In this document: positions 1 to 8,633 of the stretch, piece by piece
How positions within the stretch are numbered: the first letter of the stretch is position 1
Layout: each line of letters begins with the position of its first letter
Assembly (NCBI RefSeq): GCF_020404765.1
Contig: NZ_JAIVEM010000027.1
Location: forward strand, 248,001 to 312,000
Origin: Paenibacillus sp. BJ-4
Lineage (GTDB): Bacteria > Bacillota > Bacilli > Paenibacillales > Paenibacillaceae
Length of the DNA stretch: 64,000 nucleotides
Reading direction: 5' to 3'
Notes under the pieces: generated by a model
Told to the model about the DNA's origin: nothing
The model's database searches: none
What the model saw: only the letters and a program-made list of their open reading frames with translations
Program-made: the position numbers and the translations under genes

Positions 1-420
1 GCAGAAGAGGTCAAACAAAACGGCATTCGCAACGCATGGCTGTTCGCCATTGCGCCTAATGGTTCCACGTCAATTATTGCAGGTTCCACTGCGAGTATTG
101 ATCCATTGTATGAGCTGCTTTCCTATGAAGAGAAAACAACCTACAAGATTGCCAATCCTGCACCGGACTTGAACGAAAAGACGATCTGGTACTACAAAAC
201 GGCTTTCTTGCTGGATCAGCATGCTTCGATCAACATGGCTTCTGCACGTCAGCGTCATATTGACCAAGGCCAAAGCTTTAACCTGTATGTACGCCCTGAC
301 ATTAAAGCTACGGAATTCCTGGAACTGCACATCCATGCCTGGAAATCAGGTATGAAGTCGACCTATTATGTACGCAGCCGCGCACTGACGATTGAAGAAT
401 GCGAAAGCTGCGCATCCTAA
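1..420 (+). CDS. nrdA: Ribonucleoside-diphosphate reductase large (alpha) subunit, C-terminal part
   Basis: This is the last 139 codons of a class I ribonucleotide reductase catalytic subunit, cut by the left window edge. The enzyme reduces ribonucleoside diphosphates to deoxyribonucleotides in the cytoplasm. The fragment shows the conserved APNGSTSIIAGSTASIDP segment, a Tyr-Tyr pair in KSTYYVRS that matches the radical-relay tyrosines, and the terminal CESC cysteine pair that re-reduces the active site. The small subunit nrdB follows after 20 bases, so the two are cotranscribed. The segment looks NrdA-like rather than NrdE-like, but this is judged on the C-terminus alone. Confidence 0.93.
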   Translation, partial: AEEVKQNGIRNAWLFAIAPNGSTSIIAGSTASIDPLYELLSYEEKTTYKIANPAPDLNEKTIWYYKTAFLLDQHASINMASARQRHIDQGQSFNLYVRPDIKATEFLELHIHAWKSGMKSTYYVRSRALTIEECESCAS

Positions 421-440
421 ACTAAAGGAGAGAATCTCCC

Positions 441-1472
441 ATGCAGTTACAAAAGATTTTTAACACGGAAGCGCCTAACCGCTCTACCCGTATTATTGAA
501 GGCGAAAACTCCGGCATTCTGAACTGGAACGATATTCGGATGCCGCATATGTACAAGCTGTATAAAGTGCTACTGCTTAACCACTGGATTCCAGATGAAA
601 TTCCGATGTCCAAAGACGCTTCACAGTTTCCTATGCTGGATGCCGAAGAACAGCGCACCTTCAAAATTAACATCGGCCTGCTGGCTGTGCTGGATTCCAT
701 GCAAACGATGTTTGTCGGAGATGTAAAACGCTATTTTACCGACTCCTCGCTGGAAGCGATCTCGGCCATTATCGGGCAACAGGAAGTGGTGCATAACCAA
801 TCCTACTCCTACGTCCTGTCTTCCTTGGTATCGGAACAGGAGCAAAAGGAAATTTTCGAATACTGGAAAAATGATCCTGTCCTGCTGGAGCGTAACACAT
901 TCATTTCGGACATTTACCAGGAGTTCCGCGATGAGCAGAACCCGCAGACCTTTTTCCAGGCGATGGTAGCCGATTTGATTCTAGAAGGCATTTTCTTTTA
1001 CAGTACATTCGCTTTCTTTTATAATTTGGCCCGTGACCAAAAAATGATGGCCACCAGCCAAATGATCTCGTATATTCAGCGTGATGAAAATCAGCATTGC
1101 TACTTCTTTGCTGAAGTGTTCAAGCAGCTATTGGCTGATTTCCCTGAGCTGAACTCAAAGGAAAATACGGACTATGTTTACCGTATGATCAACCGCGCTG
1201 TAGAGCTGGAAACGAATTGGGCGCATTATACGCTCAAGGAGGTTCGTGGCATCGACTTGAACGAGCTGAGCGATTATATCAAATATATGGCAAACATGCG
1301 CCTGAGGCTGCTTGGTATGGACAAAGCCTATGAAGGTGTAGATGTAAACTGTATGCCTTGGATCAAGCCATTCTCGGATGAAGCGCTGAATGCGACAAAA
1401 ACAGACTTTTTCGAAGCAAAATCACGCAATTATGGCAAGGTCGGAGACGACAACGGATTTGACGATTTGTAA
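441..1472 (+). CDS. nrdB: Ribonucleoside-diphosphate reductase small (beta) subunit
   Basis: A 343-residue radical-generating subunit of class I ribonucleotide reductase. The diiron ligand pattern is complete as far as can be seen: an Asp in LLAVLDSMQ, Glu and His in GQQEVVHNQSYSYV, Glu in LILEGIFFYS, and Glu and His in RDENQHCYFF. A tyrosine in SYSY lies where the radical Tyr is expected. An AAAGGAG ribosome binding site lies just upstream at about 424-430. It forms an operon with the large subunit and is closed by a terminator. No nrdI or nrdH gene is visible next to it. Confidence 0.95.
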   Translation: MQLQKIFNTEAPNRSTRIIEGENSGILNWNDIRMPHMYKLYKVLLLNHWIPDEIPMSKDASQFPMLDAEEQRTFKINIGLLAVLDSMQTMFVGDVKRYFTDSSLEAISAIIGQQEVVHNQSYSYVLSSLVSEQEQKEIFEYWKNDPVLLERNTFISDIYQEFRDEQNPQTFFQAMVADLILEGIFFYSTFAFFYNLARDQKMMATSQMISYIQRDENQHCYFFAEVFKQLLADFPELNSKENTDYVYRMINRAVELETNWAHYTLKEVRGIDLNELSDYIKYMANMRLRLLGMDKAYEGVDVNCMPWIKPFSDEALNATKTDFFEAKSRNYGKVGDDNGFDDL

Positions 1473-1485
1473 GTAACAAAATGCA

Positions 1486-1522
1486 GCCTTAACTCGGTAT
1501 TTACCGGGTTAAGGCTTTTTTT
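1486..1522 (+). terminator. Rho-independent terminator of nrdAB
   Basis: The inverted repeat GCCTTAACTCGGT / ACCGGGTTAAGGC is followed by seven T residues, shortly after the nrdB stop codon. Confidence 0.9.
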
Positions 1523-1721
1523 ATGAGGAATGAAAATTACGCAAAAAAGCCTGTCAGGAATCTGTGAACTTTGCCACGCTGTGGATGAGTTCAACAGGAA
1601 CGGACTGAGGCTTTTTGGCATATAAAAAAACAGGGGGATAAGCATAAGACCCGCTTACAGGAAGTTCACCTTCGTCTGCCATGTCGCATACATATATCCT
1701 AGAACCGTGTATTGAGGCACT

Positions 1722-2558
1722 TTAAGACGGGGGCATCAACACTGTTTTTACCTGCTTCGTATAAGAGGGATAGCCACCCGTATGCTGGAGCATTTCGATT
1801 TCACGCAAAATACGCGGCAAGTCAGCGATCGAGTTCATGACGATATGGGCTCCTGCCCTTTTTAACGCGTATACGCTCTGTCTGCGTCGTTCCTCAGCCA
1901 CTCTGTCGTCCATTTCACGACTGTTTGTTTGTGCCGCGGTTAGCGCACTTTTGTTCTGGTTCAATACACCTACCGTCCATACCCCGGCATTCCTTCCCTC
2001 TTGCATATCGGCTGCCGTATCTCCTACCTTTACGATATCGCTGAGCGGAAATACCTGCAAGCGATGTGCAATTTCGTAGATCATCCACGGATAAGGACGT
2101 CCCTGTGACACTTCACAAAGGGCTACCATACAATCCAGCGTATAGGGTGACTGGGCAGGCGTGAAAATAGGACCCAACATCTCCATCGGGCAGGCTGTGG
2201 TGGCACCCGACTGAATACGACGATCCTGCAATTCATGCAGCGCCTTGTCTATACCGATCACGGGCTCAGCCCCTTGAATCAAGGAACGAAGAACAGGGAC
2301 AAGCTCAAGATAAATATGCTCAATATCCGCTCTTCCGGGATGTGTACCGAAGCGCTCCAACCATTTTTTTCGAACCTCTGAAAGTCCCAGTACATTGGCA
2401 ATATGATCACGGATCGGCAACCCTCTTCCATGAGATACCTGCTCTTCGGTTACTTGTACACCTTTCCACCTGAAAATATCAAGCATTCCCTGAATTAGAC
2501 CCCGTCCTCCGGGGTCCAACAATGTACTTTCGAGATTAAAAATAACCGCCTGTATCAT
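1722..2558 (-). CDS. Phosphonatase (PhnX)-like HAD protein with catalytic residues replaced
   Basis: A 278-residue protein that resembles phosphonoacetaldehyde hydrolase over its whole length, including GRPYPWM, the VGDTAADMQEGRNAGVWTVGV block (positions spread over about 180-205) and GATTACPMEM. In PhnX the first HAD motif reads VIFDWAGT with Asp as nucleophile; here it reads VIFNLEST, with Asn (codon AAT). The Schiff-base Lys of GLLKIDH is also absent (GLPIRDH). Loss of phosphonatase activity is therefore likely (inference). The ATG at 2558 is chosen because GGAGAGG lies upstream and the family motif starts there; the frame stays open further 5'. No phosphonate genes are nearby. Confidence 0.8.
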   Translation of the reverse strand: MIQAVIFNLESTLLDPGGRGLIQGMLDIFRWKGVQVTEEQVSHGRGLPIRDHIANVLGLSEVRKKWLERFGTHPGRADIEHIYLELVPVLRSLIQGAEPVIGIDKALHELQDRRIQSGATTACPMEMLGPIFTPAQSPYTLDCMVALCEVSQGRPYPWMIYEIAHRLQVFPLSDIVKVGDTAADMQEGRNAGVWTVGVLNQNKSALTAAQTNSREMDDRVAEERRRQSVYALKRAGAHIVMNSIADLPRILREIEMLQHTGGYPSYTKQVKTVLMPPS

Positions 2559-2779
2559 GCAATCCCCGCCTCTCCGTACGCGGCTATCCGCAATCTTTAT
2601 TACCTTGACATTTGCATCATTCGGTCTCACTTGTTCGCGGGTACAACAATATGCTTGCTTAGGAACATGATACACAGCTAACGTAAACTGAAATGCCGTA
2701 AACCGTAAGCGGATTGTAATAGCAATTAATTTCCTTGATTGGTTGTGGATTACTGAGTGTCATAAGGAGGAGTCGCAAC

Positions 2780-3271
2780 ATGAGACAGCCTTGGAATGAA
2801 TTTAATTCCAAAATGCCTTGGCGAATGGAGCTTGGTTGTTATGCGCTGAACAAACTGGCTTGTGGAGGATTGGTCTTTGGCCTCTTATGGGTGTATTGCT
2901 ATCTGACAGAGGAAATAACGGGGATTCCCGCGACTATAGCAGGCAATAGCGGTCTGACCGCACAGTTGTGGGCCTACGGCTTTGCTCTTCCGGCAGCTCT
3001 TGCCGCCGATGCGCTGCGCGATTTTTTGCCCTGGCTACGAAAACCCGAGCAACTCAGCCTGTACCTTGCCGCAGGATTCAGTATCTTTCTCCTGCTAGGT
3101 ACTTTGATGTCGCCTGCCGGAGCGGGCATTTCATGGAGCAACGGCATAGCTGGTACAGCCATCACACTGCTGTACTACGGAGGAAGACACTGGCTGAACC
3201 GCGAGTATGGAGTACAGATCATACTGGCCTTCCTCCTGCCGCTACTCCTATGGCCTATAGGGCTTCAATGA
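2780..3271 (+). CDS. Small integral membrane protein of unknown function
   Basis: A 163-residue protein with about four to five hydrophobic segments (roughly residues 24-45, 60-80, 90-112, 118-135 and 145-162), so it is a polytopic membrane protein. The start is fixed by AAGGAGG at 2764-2770, nine bases before the ATG. Its 3' end overlaps the convergent nnr gene by 17 bases. I do not recognise the family. Confidence 0.75.
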   Translation: MRQPWNEFNSKMPWRMELGCYALNKLACGGLVFGLLWVYCYLTEEITGIPATIAGNSGLTAQLWAYGFALPAALAADALRDFLPWLRKPEQLSLYLAAGFSIFLLLGTLMSPAGAGISWSNGIAGTAITLLYYGGRHWLNREYGVQIILAFLLPLLLWPIGLQ

Positions 3272-4967
3272 TGTCACCGGCCACCACTGCAGCGGGATGC
3301 TGCCGATGACGCGCGGCTGTTTCTCCAGCCGCGCCATGCAGGTACACGCCAAAGGCCGCTGCCTGCGAAGCATTCAAACCTTGCGCTAGCAAGCCTGCGA
3401 TAATGCCTGTCAGCACATCGCCCGCGCCGCCTGTCGCCATTCCGGCATGGCCTGTCGTATTGACGTAGGCTGTTCCGTCAGGGCACGCGATGACGGTACG
3501 CGCTCCCTTGAGCACCAGCGTAACCCTGCGTGTCCGGGCATACTCCCGGGCATGGGTGATGCGGTCACGCTGCACCTCTGCTGTCGATATGCCCATTAGA
3601 CGAGCCATTTCGCCAGGGTGCGGCGTCAGCACGACCGCCGCGTTTCTCGGCTTCCAAGCCTCCAGCTCAGGCCCCGCAGAGGCGAGAATGTTCAGGGCGT
3701 CCGCATCGAGCACAAGCGACCCATCGTACTCCTCCCACAGGCGGCGCAGCCAGCCGGTGTCCCCAGGGAAGCGGCCGAGGCCGGGACCGACGGCCAGCAC
3801 ATCGCGTGCCTGCGCGAGTTGCAGCAGCTCGCTCGCGGAGTCGGCGTTCCATTCGCCGTCTCTCCCCGTTGCCGCGGCAGCGAGCATTAGCTCCGGCGCG
3901 GCGCCGATCACGTGCGGCAGCAACGCTTCGGGTACTGCCCACGTCACAAGGCCGCTGCCGATCCGCAGGGCGGCACGTGCAGCCAGCAAGCCCGCGCCGC
4001 TCATGCGCAGGCTTCCGGCCGCGACAAGAACGTGCCCGTAGGTGCCCTTGTGCCCGTCCGGCACACGGCGGCGGCTTACGTCCACGTTCAGCGCTTCGCG
4101 CAGCGTGTCGCCAGTCAGGAGACGCAGCTGCACGCCGCACTCACGGGCAAGACCGGGCGGGATGCCGATGTAGCGTACCACCACCTCGCCTGCGGCCTCG
4201 GCGCCCGGGTATTGGACGAGCCCACGCTTCAAATAGGCGAGGCATACGGTGACGCACGCACGAATGCACGGCTCGTGCAGCGCGCCCGTGTCCGCATCGA
4301 GGCCGCTAGGCACGTCTACCGACACGAGCGGCGCGCCGCTGGCATTGGCCTCGCGGATCAGCGAGGCATAGGGTTCGCGCGGCGGGCCCTGCGTACCCGT
4401 GCCCAGCAGGGCATCGACGATGCCTGAGGCGCCACGCAGGTCGAGGGCATCCCGGCCGTAGACGATGACCGGGATGCCTAGAGCCGCGATGATATCGCGT
4501 CCGGCAGCCGCCTCGCCGCGCAGCGTATCCGGTGAGTCGGCATAGACAACGGTGACGTGCAGGCCCGCATCGGTCAGATGACGGGCTGCAACCAGTCCGT
4601 CGCCCCCGTTGTTGCCTTTGCCCACGAGGATATACCAATGCTCCCGTTGCCATACATCATGGCATCCGTGATTCCACGGCTCCACCCGAATGACCTCCCC
4701 GTGACTCGGCAGATCCCCCGGGCCTGTCTGGGAGACCTTTTCTGCCGCCTGCCCCCTGAACACATCAGCGCCGTCAGCATCGCAGGTCTGATTGGGCCTT
4801 CCTCCCAATCCCCCATTACCTGATCTGCTTTTCATAGCACAGAGCTTTAATACTTCGTCAGCTACTGCTCGCCCGGCATTTTCCATCAACGTGAGGGCCG
4901 GGATACCCAGCTTGTCAATCGTATACCGATCCAGTTGCCGCATTTCATCGGCAGTCACCATATACAT
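3255..4967 (-). CDS. nnr: Bifunctional NAD(P)H-hydrate epimerase/dehydratase
   Basis: A 570-residue metabolite-repair enzyme. The N-terminal domain epimerises the R form of damaged NAD(P)H hydrate, and the C-terminal domain dehydrates the S form in an ADP- or ATP-dependent way. Seen here: an N-terminal LTLMENAGRAVADEV helix, GKGNNGGDG at about 117-125, DVPSGLDADTG, and the C-terminal LTPHPGEMARL and GGAGDVLTG motifs. About 65 residues (44-110) are inserted between the first helix and the GKGNNGGDG loop compared with usual Nnr proteins. Much of the gene is strikingly GC-rich compared with its neighbours. GGGAGGGG precedes the start; a second possible ATG is two codons in. Confidence 0.9.
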   Translation of the reverse strand: MYMVTADEMRQLDRYTIDKLGIPALTLMENAGRAVADEVLKLCAMKSRSGNGGLGGRPNQTCDADGADVFRGQAAEKVSQTGPGDLPSHGEVIRVEPWNHGCHDVWQREHWYILVGKGNNGGDGLVAARHLTDAGLHVTVVYADSPDTLRGEAAAGRDIIAALGIPVIVYGRDALDLRGASGIVDALLGTGTQGPPREPYASLIREANASGAPLVSVDVPSGLDADTGALHEPCIRACVTVCLAYLKRGLVQYPGAEAAGEVVVRYIGIPPGLARECGVQLRLLTGDTLREALNVDVSRRRVPDGHKGTYGHVLVAAGSLRMSGAGLLAARAALRIGSGLVTWAVPEALLPHVIGAAPELMLAAAATGRDGEWNADSASELLQLAQARDVLAVGPGLGRFPGDTGWLRRLWEEYDGSLVLDADALNILASAGPELEAWKPRNAAVVLTPHPGEMARLMGISTAEVQRDRITHAREYARTRRVTLVLKGARTVIACPDGTAYVNTTGHAGMATGGAGDVLTGIIAGLLAQGLNASQAAAFGVYLHGAAGETAARHRQHPAAVVAGDIIEAL

Positions 4968-5001
4968 ACTTTTTCCCCTCCCGTATTGCTGTACTTATGG
5001 T

Positions 5002-5634
5002 TTAATACCCAACCGTAAAACGGGAATTGACAAATTCACCCGCCACCAGCTCATCAATCAGCGCTACTGCATAATCTTCTACCGAGATACGGCTGTGGCC
5101 CAGCTCGTCAACCACCAAATGATCCAGGCCAATGCGGAAATGTCCTGTACGTTTCCCCGATTCTATAATTCCAGCCGGACTGCAGTACGTCCAATCCACA
5201 TCGGCAGCGCGATACAGTTCAAGTGCCTCAGCATGTGCTGCCGCAAGTGGCTTGACTTCTTCGGGGAACTCGGCGGTATCCATCAGACGTTCACCGTTTT
5301 CTGTTTTGAGGCTTCCGGCTCCGCCAACTACAAGTATGCGCTCCACACCGGAACGTCGAGTGCCTTCCAATAAAGACCGAGTGGCTTCGAGCAATTCTTC
5401 CTCGGCTCCAAATGTGGGGCCGTAGGCGCTAATGATAGCATCGTGACCTTTCGCCACCTCCGTAACTGAATTTGGATTTAGAATATCCGCTTGAACGACC
5501 GCCAAATATTCGCTTTGCTCCGTCACCCGCTGCGGATTACGCACCGCCGCCGTTACCTCATACTTGCGCTTGATTGCTTCCTTCACTAATGCTTGACCAA
5601 TCGTTCCTGTTGCTCCGAAAATAATAACCTTCAT
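5002..5634 (-). CDS. NAD(P)-binding oxidoreductase of the NmrA/SDR-like type
   Basis: A 210-residue single-domain Rossmann protein with the dinucleotide-binding motif GATGTIGQ at residues 8-15 and the usual AAVRNP after the second strand, as in YwnB/YhfK-type atypical SDRs. A VVGGAGSL segment in the middle is typical of the family. The substrate cannot be told from sequence. It is transcribed singly, downstream of the GNAT gene and upstream of nnr on the same strand. Confidence 0.85.
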   Translation of the reverse strand: MKVIIFGATGTIGQALVKEAIKRKYEVTAAVRNPQRVTEQSEYLAVVQADILNPNSVTEVAKGHDAIISAYGPTFGAEEELLEATRSLLEGTRRSGVERILVVGGAGSLKTENGERLMDTAEFPEEVKPLAAAHAEALELYRAADVDWTYCSPAGIIESGKRTGHFRIGLDHLVVDELGHSRISVEDYAVALIDELVAGEFVNSRFTVGY

Positions 5635-5746
5635 CGTCTCTTGCCTTCTTCCTGTCTATGATTTACTTACTATTTAGTATTTCGCAAAATTCGATTTCAG
5701 TCGTTTATTCGTTGTCTCTCCAGCTTAAGCCCTTATACAATATCAG

Positions 5747-6220
5747 CTATAGCCCGCCGGGCTGTCGCCAGTACATCCCTTCTGACCTGGGACTGACGGG
5801 TTGAAAGCCGAATTGTGCATACAAGCGGTCGGCCGGTTTATCCGCGATCAGTGTCACAAAGCTGCCCGCCGGAACTTCTCGTCTTAAATACTCCATAATC
5901 TCTTCCATAAGCTTACGTCCATAGCCTTTTCCCTGGTGGGAAGGCTTGACTGCAATATCAGTAACCAGAAAAAACACACCGACATCACCGCTCACCCGGC
6001 CCATCCCGATCAATTCCTGTCCAAGCCGCAGTGTCACGGCAAACAAACTGTTCGGCAGGCCCTTGGCTGCTGCTTCTTCCGTAATTTGCGTTAAACCAGC
6101 TTCCTTACGTAACGCCCGATACTCCTGGACGGATGGAACGGCGTAATCCACTCGAAGCTCCACGTACGGTTGATTCGATGTCTTATGATGTTCTGTGGTA
6201 ATATCTATATTTTTATTCAT
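5747..6220 (-). CDS. GNAT family N-acetyltransferase
   Basis: A 157-residue acetyltransferase with the acetyl-CoA binding motif VKPSHQGKGYGRKLM (about residues 94-108) and the following MEYLRRE helix, closing with YAQFGFQPV, a typical GNAT end. The substrate is unknown. The ATG has a GGAGGAG ribosome binding site upstream. Confidence 0.87.
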   Translation of the reverse strand: MNKNIDITTEHHKTSNQPYVELRVDYAVPSVQEYRALRKEAGLTQITEEAAAKGLPNSLFAVTLRLGQELIGMGRVSGDVGVFFLVTDIAVKPSHQGKGYGRKLMEEIMEYLRREVPAGSFVTLIADKPADRLYAQFGFQPVSPRSEGMYWRQPGGL

Positions 6221-6363
6221 AGTAAATCTCCTCCCCCGCTTGTAATCTTATCTATTTTACCAAAAAATGCTTCATATATCTTGGTCAGATACAGACAAGC
6301 CCTTGAAATGCCTGTGCGGTCTGTGCAATAGTGTAGGAAGAACTATGGAAGGAGGGATTGCGG

Positions 6364-7326
6364 GTGTCCCCGACGGACTTCGCGGCCTTAGCCGCATATA
6401 TCTCACCCGGTCTGATTGCCTTCCTGCTGGCGTTGTCCTTGCTGGTATGGCTGTATGTTCACAGCGCAGCCCAGCTTCGCAATTCTCGTCAGCAGCGGCT
6501 AAATGAATTACAGGAGTCGCTACGCATCTACGGGCGATTAGCAGGCTGCCTTCAAACCTCTACCCAGGACGGCAGCAGCAACCAAAAGCAGCCACATCCA
6601 AACGGACTGATTCATGCTCTTCAGGAGGCGAAGGCCACTCCCTATTTGACTCCTCACCTACAGGAGCAGGTGCAAGCATCTCTCCGGGAATGCGATGCTT
6701 TCCGCAGGGAATTGCTTCTCAAATCCCTGGAGCGCGAAATGAACAAATTGATCGAGGAGCGGCGGCTTGTTTTGCTGGAGTCACATGCTCCGGGCTGGGG
6801 AACAGCTTTATGGAAGCTGCTTCGTCCGGCAGCCGGCCCGTTGGCGCTGGTCGGGATCGTCTGGCTGGTCTCACGGCTGCTTGTCGAATGGGTCTCGTAT
6901 AGCAACGTCTATAGTAGCCTGTCCAAGACTGCGTCATCTGCCTATTGGCTTATAGCATGTACATGGATGAGATTCGTATCCGGTTTGATCGCACTGCTGT
7001 ATGGTTATCGGCTGATGACCTTGCGCAGACAAAATGATCTGGACGTTACGGCTTCCCATTTCCCAACAAGCCTGTTGTCTATGGTGATCGCTGCTGTTGC
7101 TTTGTTTCAATGGATCGGACCAGAAGCTTCTCCCTATATACTAGCTGTACAGCTTGTGTTGTTTTTAATTGGCTTCCGGCTCACCCGAGGTCGCTCCCGG
7201 AGTGATCGTCCTTATGTCGGTTATCCTGGCGTGATCAAGACGGATTCAGCTCAGCAAGCGGTGCATACCGCAGACAAAGATAGAACGTCTGATTCTTCTT
7301 TGACAGAAGAACATACCCGATATTAA
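6364..7326 (+). CDS. Membrane protein with a cytoplasmic coiled-coil segment, unknown function
   Basis: About 320 residues. There is one hydrophobic segment near the N-terminus (PGLIAFLLALSLLVWLYV), a charged helical stretch rich in Glu, Arg and Leu over roughly residues 40-145 (likely coiled coil), and then about four membrane segments up to residue 285, with a hydrophilic tail. The start is probably GTG at 6364, eight bases after AAGGAGG; a TTG at 6358 sits too close to that site. I do not recognise the family. Confidence 0.7.
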   Translation: MSPTDFAALAAYISPGLIAFLLALSLLVWLYVHSAAQLRNSRQQRLNELQESLRIYGRLAGCLQTSTQDGSSNQKQPHPNGLIHALQEAKATPYLTPHLQEQVQASLRECDAFRRELLLKSLEREMNKLIEERRLVLLESHAPGWGTALWKLLRPAAGPLALVGIVWLVSRLLVEWVSYSNVYSSLSKTASSAYWLIACTWMRFVSGLIALLYGYRLMTLRRQNDLDVTASHFPTSLLSMVIAAVALFQWIGPEASPYILAVQLVLFLIGFRLTRGRSRSDRPYVGYPGVIKTDSAQQAVHTADKDRTSDSSLTEEHTRY

Positions 7327-7351
7327 CCTTTTATAACCATATACCCTCATC

Positions 7352-7398
7352 AGGACATCCCGACAACAGCGAGTGGTTTTAGGGATGTCCTGTTTTTT
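7352..7398 (+). terminator. Terminator after the coiled-coil membrane protein gene
   Basis: The 10-bp stem AGGACATCCC / GGGATGTCCT is followed by six T residues. Confidence 0.88.
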
Positions 7399-7530
7399 GA
7401 ACGATTTTGGGCTTTTTGAGGGGTTAGACTTGTGCCAGCAATCAAGGAAAGGGTATATTGTTTATATAAATGTAAATCATATCGTTTTTTATGTATGAAT
7501 ATTGAAAAAAATCCATATATGTTAAACTAC

Positions 7531-7542
7531 CATCAATTGATG
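7531..7542. promoter_or_regulatory. 12-bp palindrome upstream of the ArsR-type regulator
   Basis: CATCAATTGATG is a perfect palindrome about 24 bases before the ATG of the regulator and is placed where an autoregulatory operator could lie. The role is inference from position only. Confidence 0.3.
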
Positions 7543-7566
7543 ATGTGCGTTAGAATTGGAGGAACT

Positions 7567-8523
7567 ATGCAACTGGACATTTCTGAAAAATCACTTCCCG
7601 TATATGAAGCGCTGGCCAGTGAGGTTCGGCTGAATATGATTGTTCTGCTTGCGGAGAAGCCTATGAATATACGTGAGCTGGCGGAAGCGCTGGGACTTAG
7701 CAGTGCGATTATGACCATGCATGTCAAAAAGCTGGAGAGAGCGTCCATTATTTCGACCAAAATGCTGCCCGGACGTGGTGGAGTTCAGAAGGTGTGCTCG
7801 CTGGCTACGGACAAAATTGAAATCGCTATGCCACGCTATCAGCAGGATGTACGGCAATTTCATCAGACGGAGATTTCCGTCGGGCACTTTACGGATTTCG
7901 AAATTCAGCCGACCTGTGGATTGGCTACCGTCGAGAAAATCATCGGAGAATTCGACGAGCCTCGTTCATTCCTGGACCCTGAGCGCTTCAATTCCAAAAT
8001 CCTGTGGTTTAGCCAAGGATATATGGATTATAAGGTACCTAATTTCCTGCTGTCCAGCCAAAAGGCTGAGGAGCTGGAAATTTCGATGGAGCTATCGTCC
8101 GAGGCGCCTTTTACCAATGATAATTGGCCTTCAGACATTACCTTCTTTCTGAATGATGTCAATCTGGGTACTTGGACCAGCCCCGGGGATTTCGGGGATA
8201 ACCGTGGTAAATACACACCCGCATGGTGGCCAGACTTCATCAATCAATACGGTTTGCTCAAAAGACTTCGCATTACGTCCGAGGGTACCTTTATGGACGG
8301 CAAGCAGATATCCGATGTGACTTTAAGCCAAGTGCTGATTGATCAAAAGCAATGGAAATTCCGTATTGCCATATTGGATGATGCCCAGCATGTTGGAGGG
8401 GTGACCCTGTTCGGTACCGGATTCGGTAACTACAATCAGGATATTCTGTTCCGCTTGTACTACAAGCCTGCCGAAAACCACACCAAAACAGCAGCGGTTG
8501 AAGCTGACGAACCCAGCAAATAG
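7567..8523 (+). CDS. ArsR-family HTH regulator with a large C-terminal domain
   Basis: A 318-residue protein. Residues about 10-75 form a winged helix of ArsR type, with the run ALASEVRLNMIVLLAE and the recognition region LGLSSAIMTMHVKKLERA. The remaining 240 residues have no metal-site Cys cluster and look like a beta-rich effector domain, so this is not a classic short ArsR metal sensor. GGAGG shortly precedes the ATG at 7567; the frame extends further upstream but lacks a better start. The ligand and targets are unknown. Confidence 0.8.
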   Translation: MQLDISEKSLPVYEALASEVRLNMIVLLAEKPMNIRELAEALGLSSAIMTMHVKKLERASIISTKMLPGRGGVQKVCSLATDKIEIAMPRYQQDVRQFHQTEISVGHFTDFEIQPTCGLATVEKIIGEFDEPRSFLDPERFNSKILWFSQGYMDYKVPNFLLSSQKAEELEISMELSSEAPFTNDNWPSDITFFLNDVNLGTWTSPGDFGDNRGKYTPAWWPDFINQYGLLKRLRITSEGTFMDGKQISDVTLSQVLIDQKQWKFRIAILDDAQHVGGVTLFGTGFGNYNQDILFRLYYKPAENHTKTAAVEADEPSK

Positions 8524-8557
8524 CTGTCGAGCCATTTCAGACCGTTTCAAGACCTGG

Positions 8558-8606
8558 AACACGGCGTTTTGCCCATGCCTTTCATGGAAGCAAAACGCCG
8601 TGTTTT
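8558..8606. terminator. Bidirectional terminator
   Basis: A 15-bp perfect stem, AACACGGCGTTTTGC / GCAAAACGCCGTGTT, lies between the convergent regulator and lactonase genes. It is flanked by A/T runs that suit either direction. Confidence 0.85.
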
Positions 8607-8633
8607 ACTATGCACTCTTTCAATGCTCTACGG

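Noticed and set aside
3490-4653. Several long open frames of 90-183 codons on both strands overlapping nnr
   Set aside because: They arise from the high GC content of nnr, have low-complexity Arg/Ala/Pro translations and no ribosome binding sites, and nnr itself is a clear family match.
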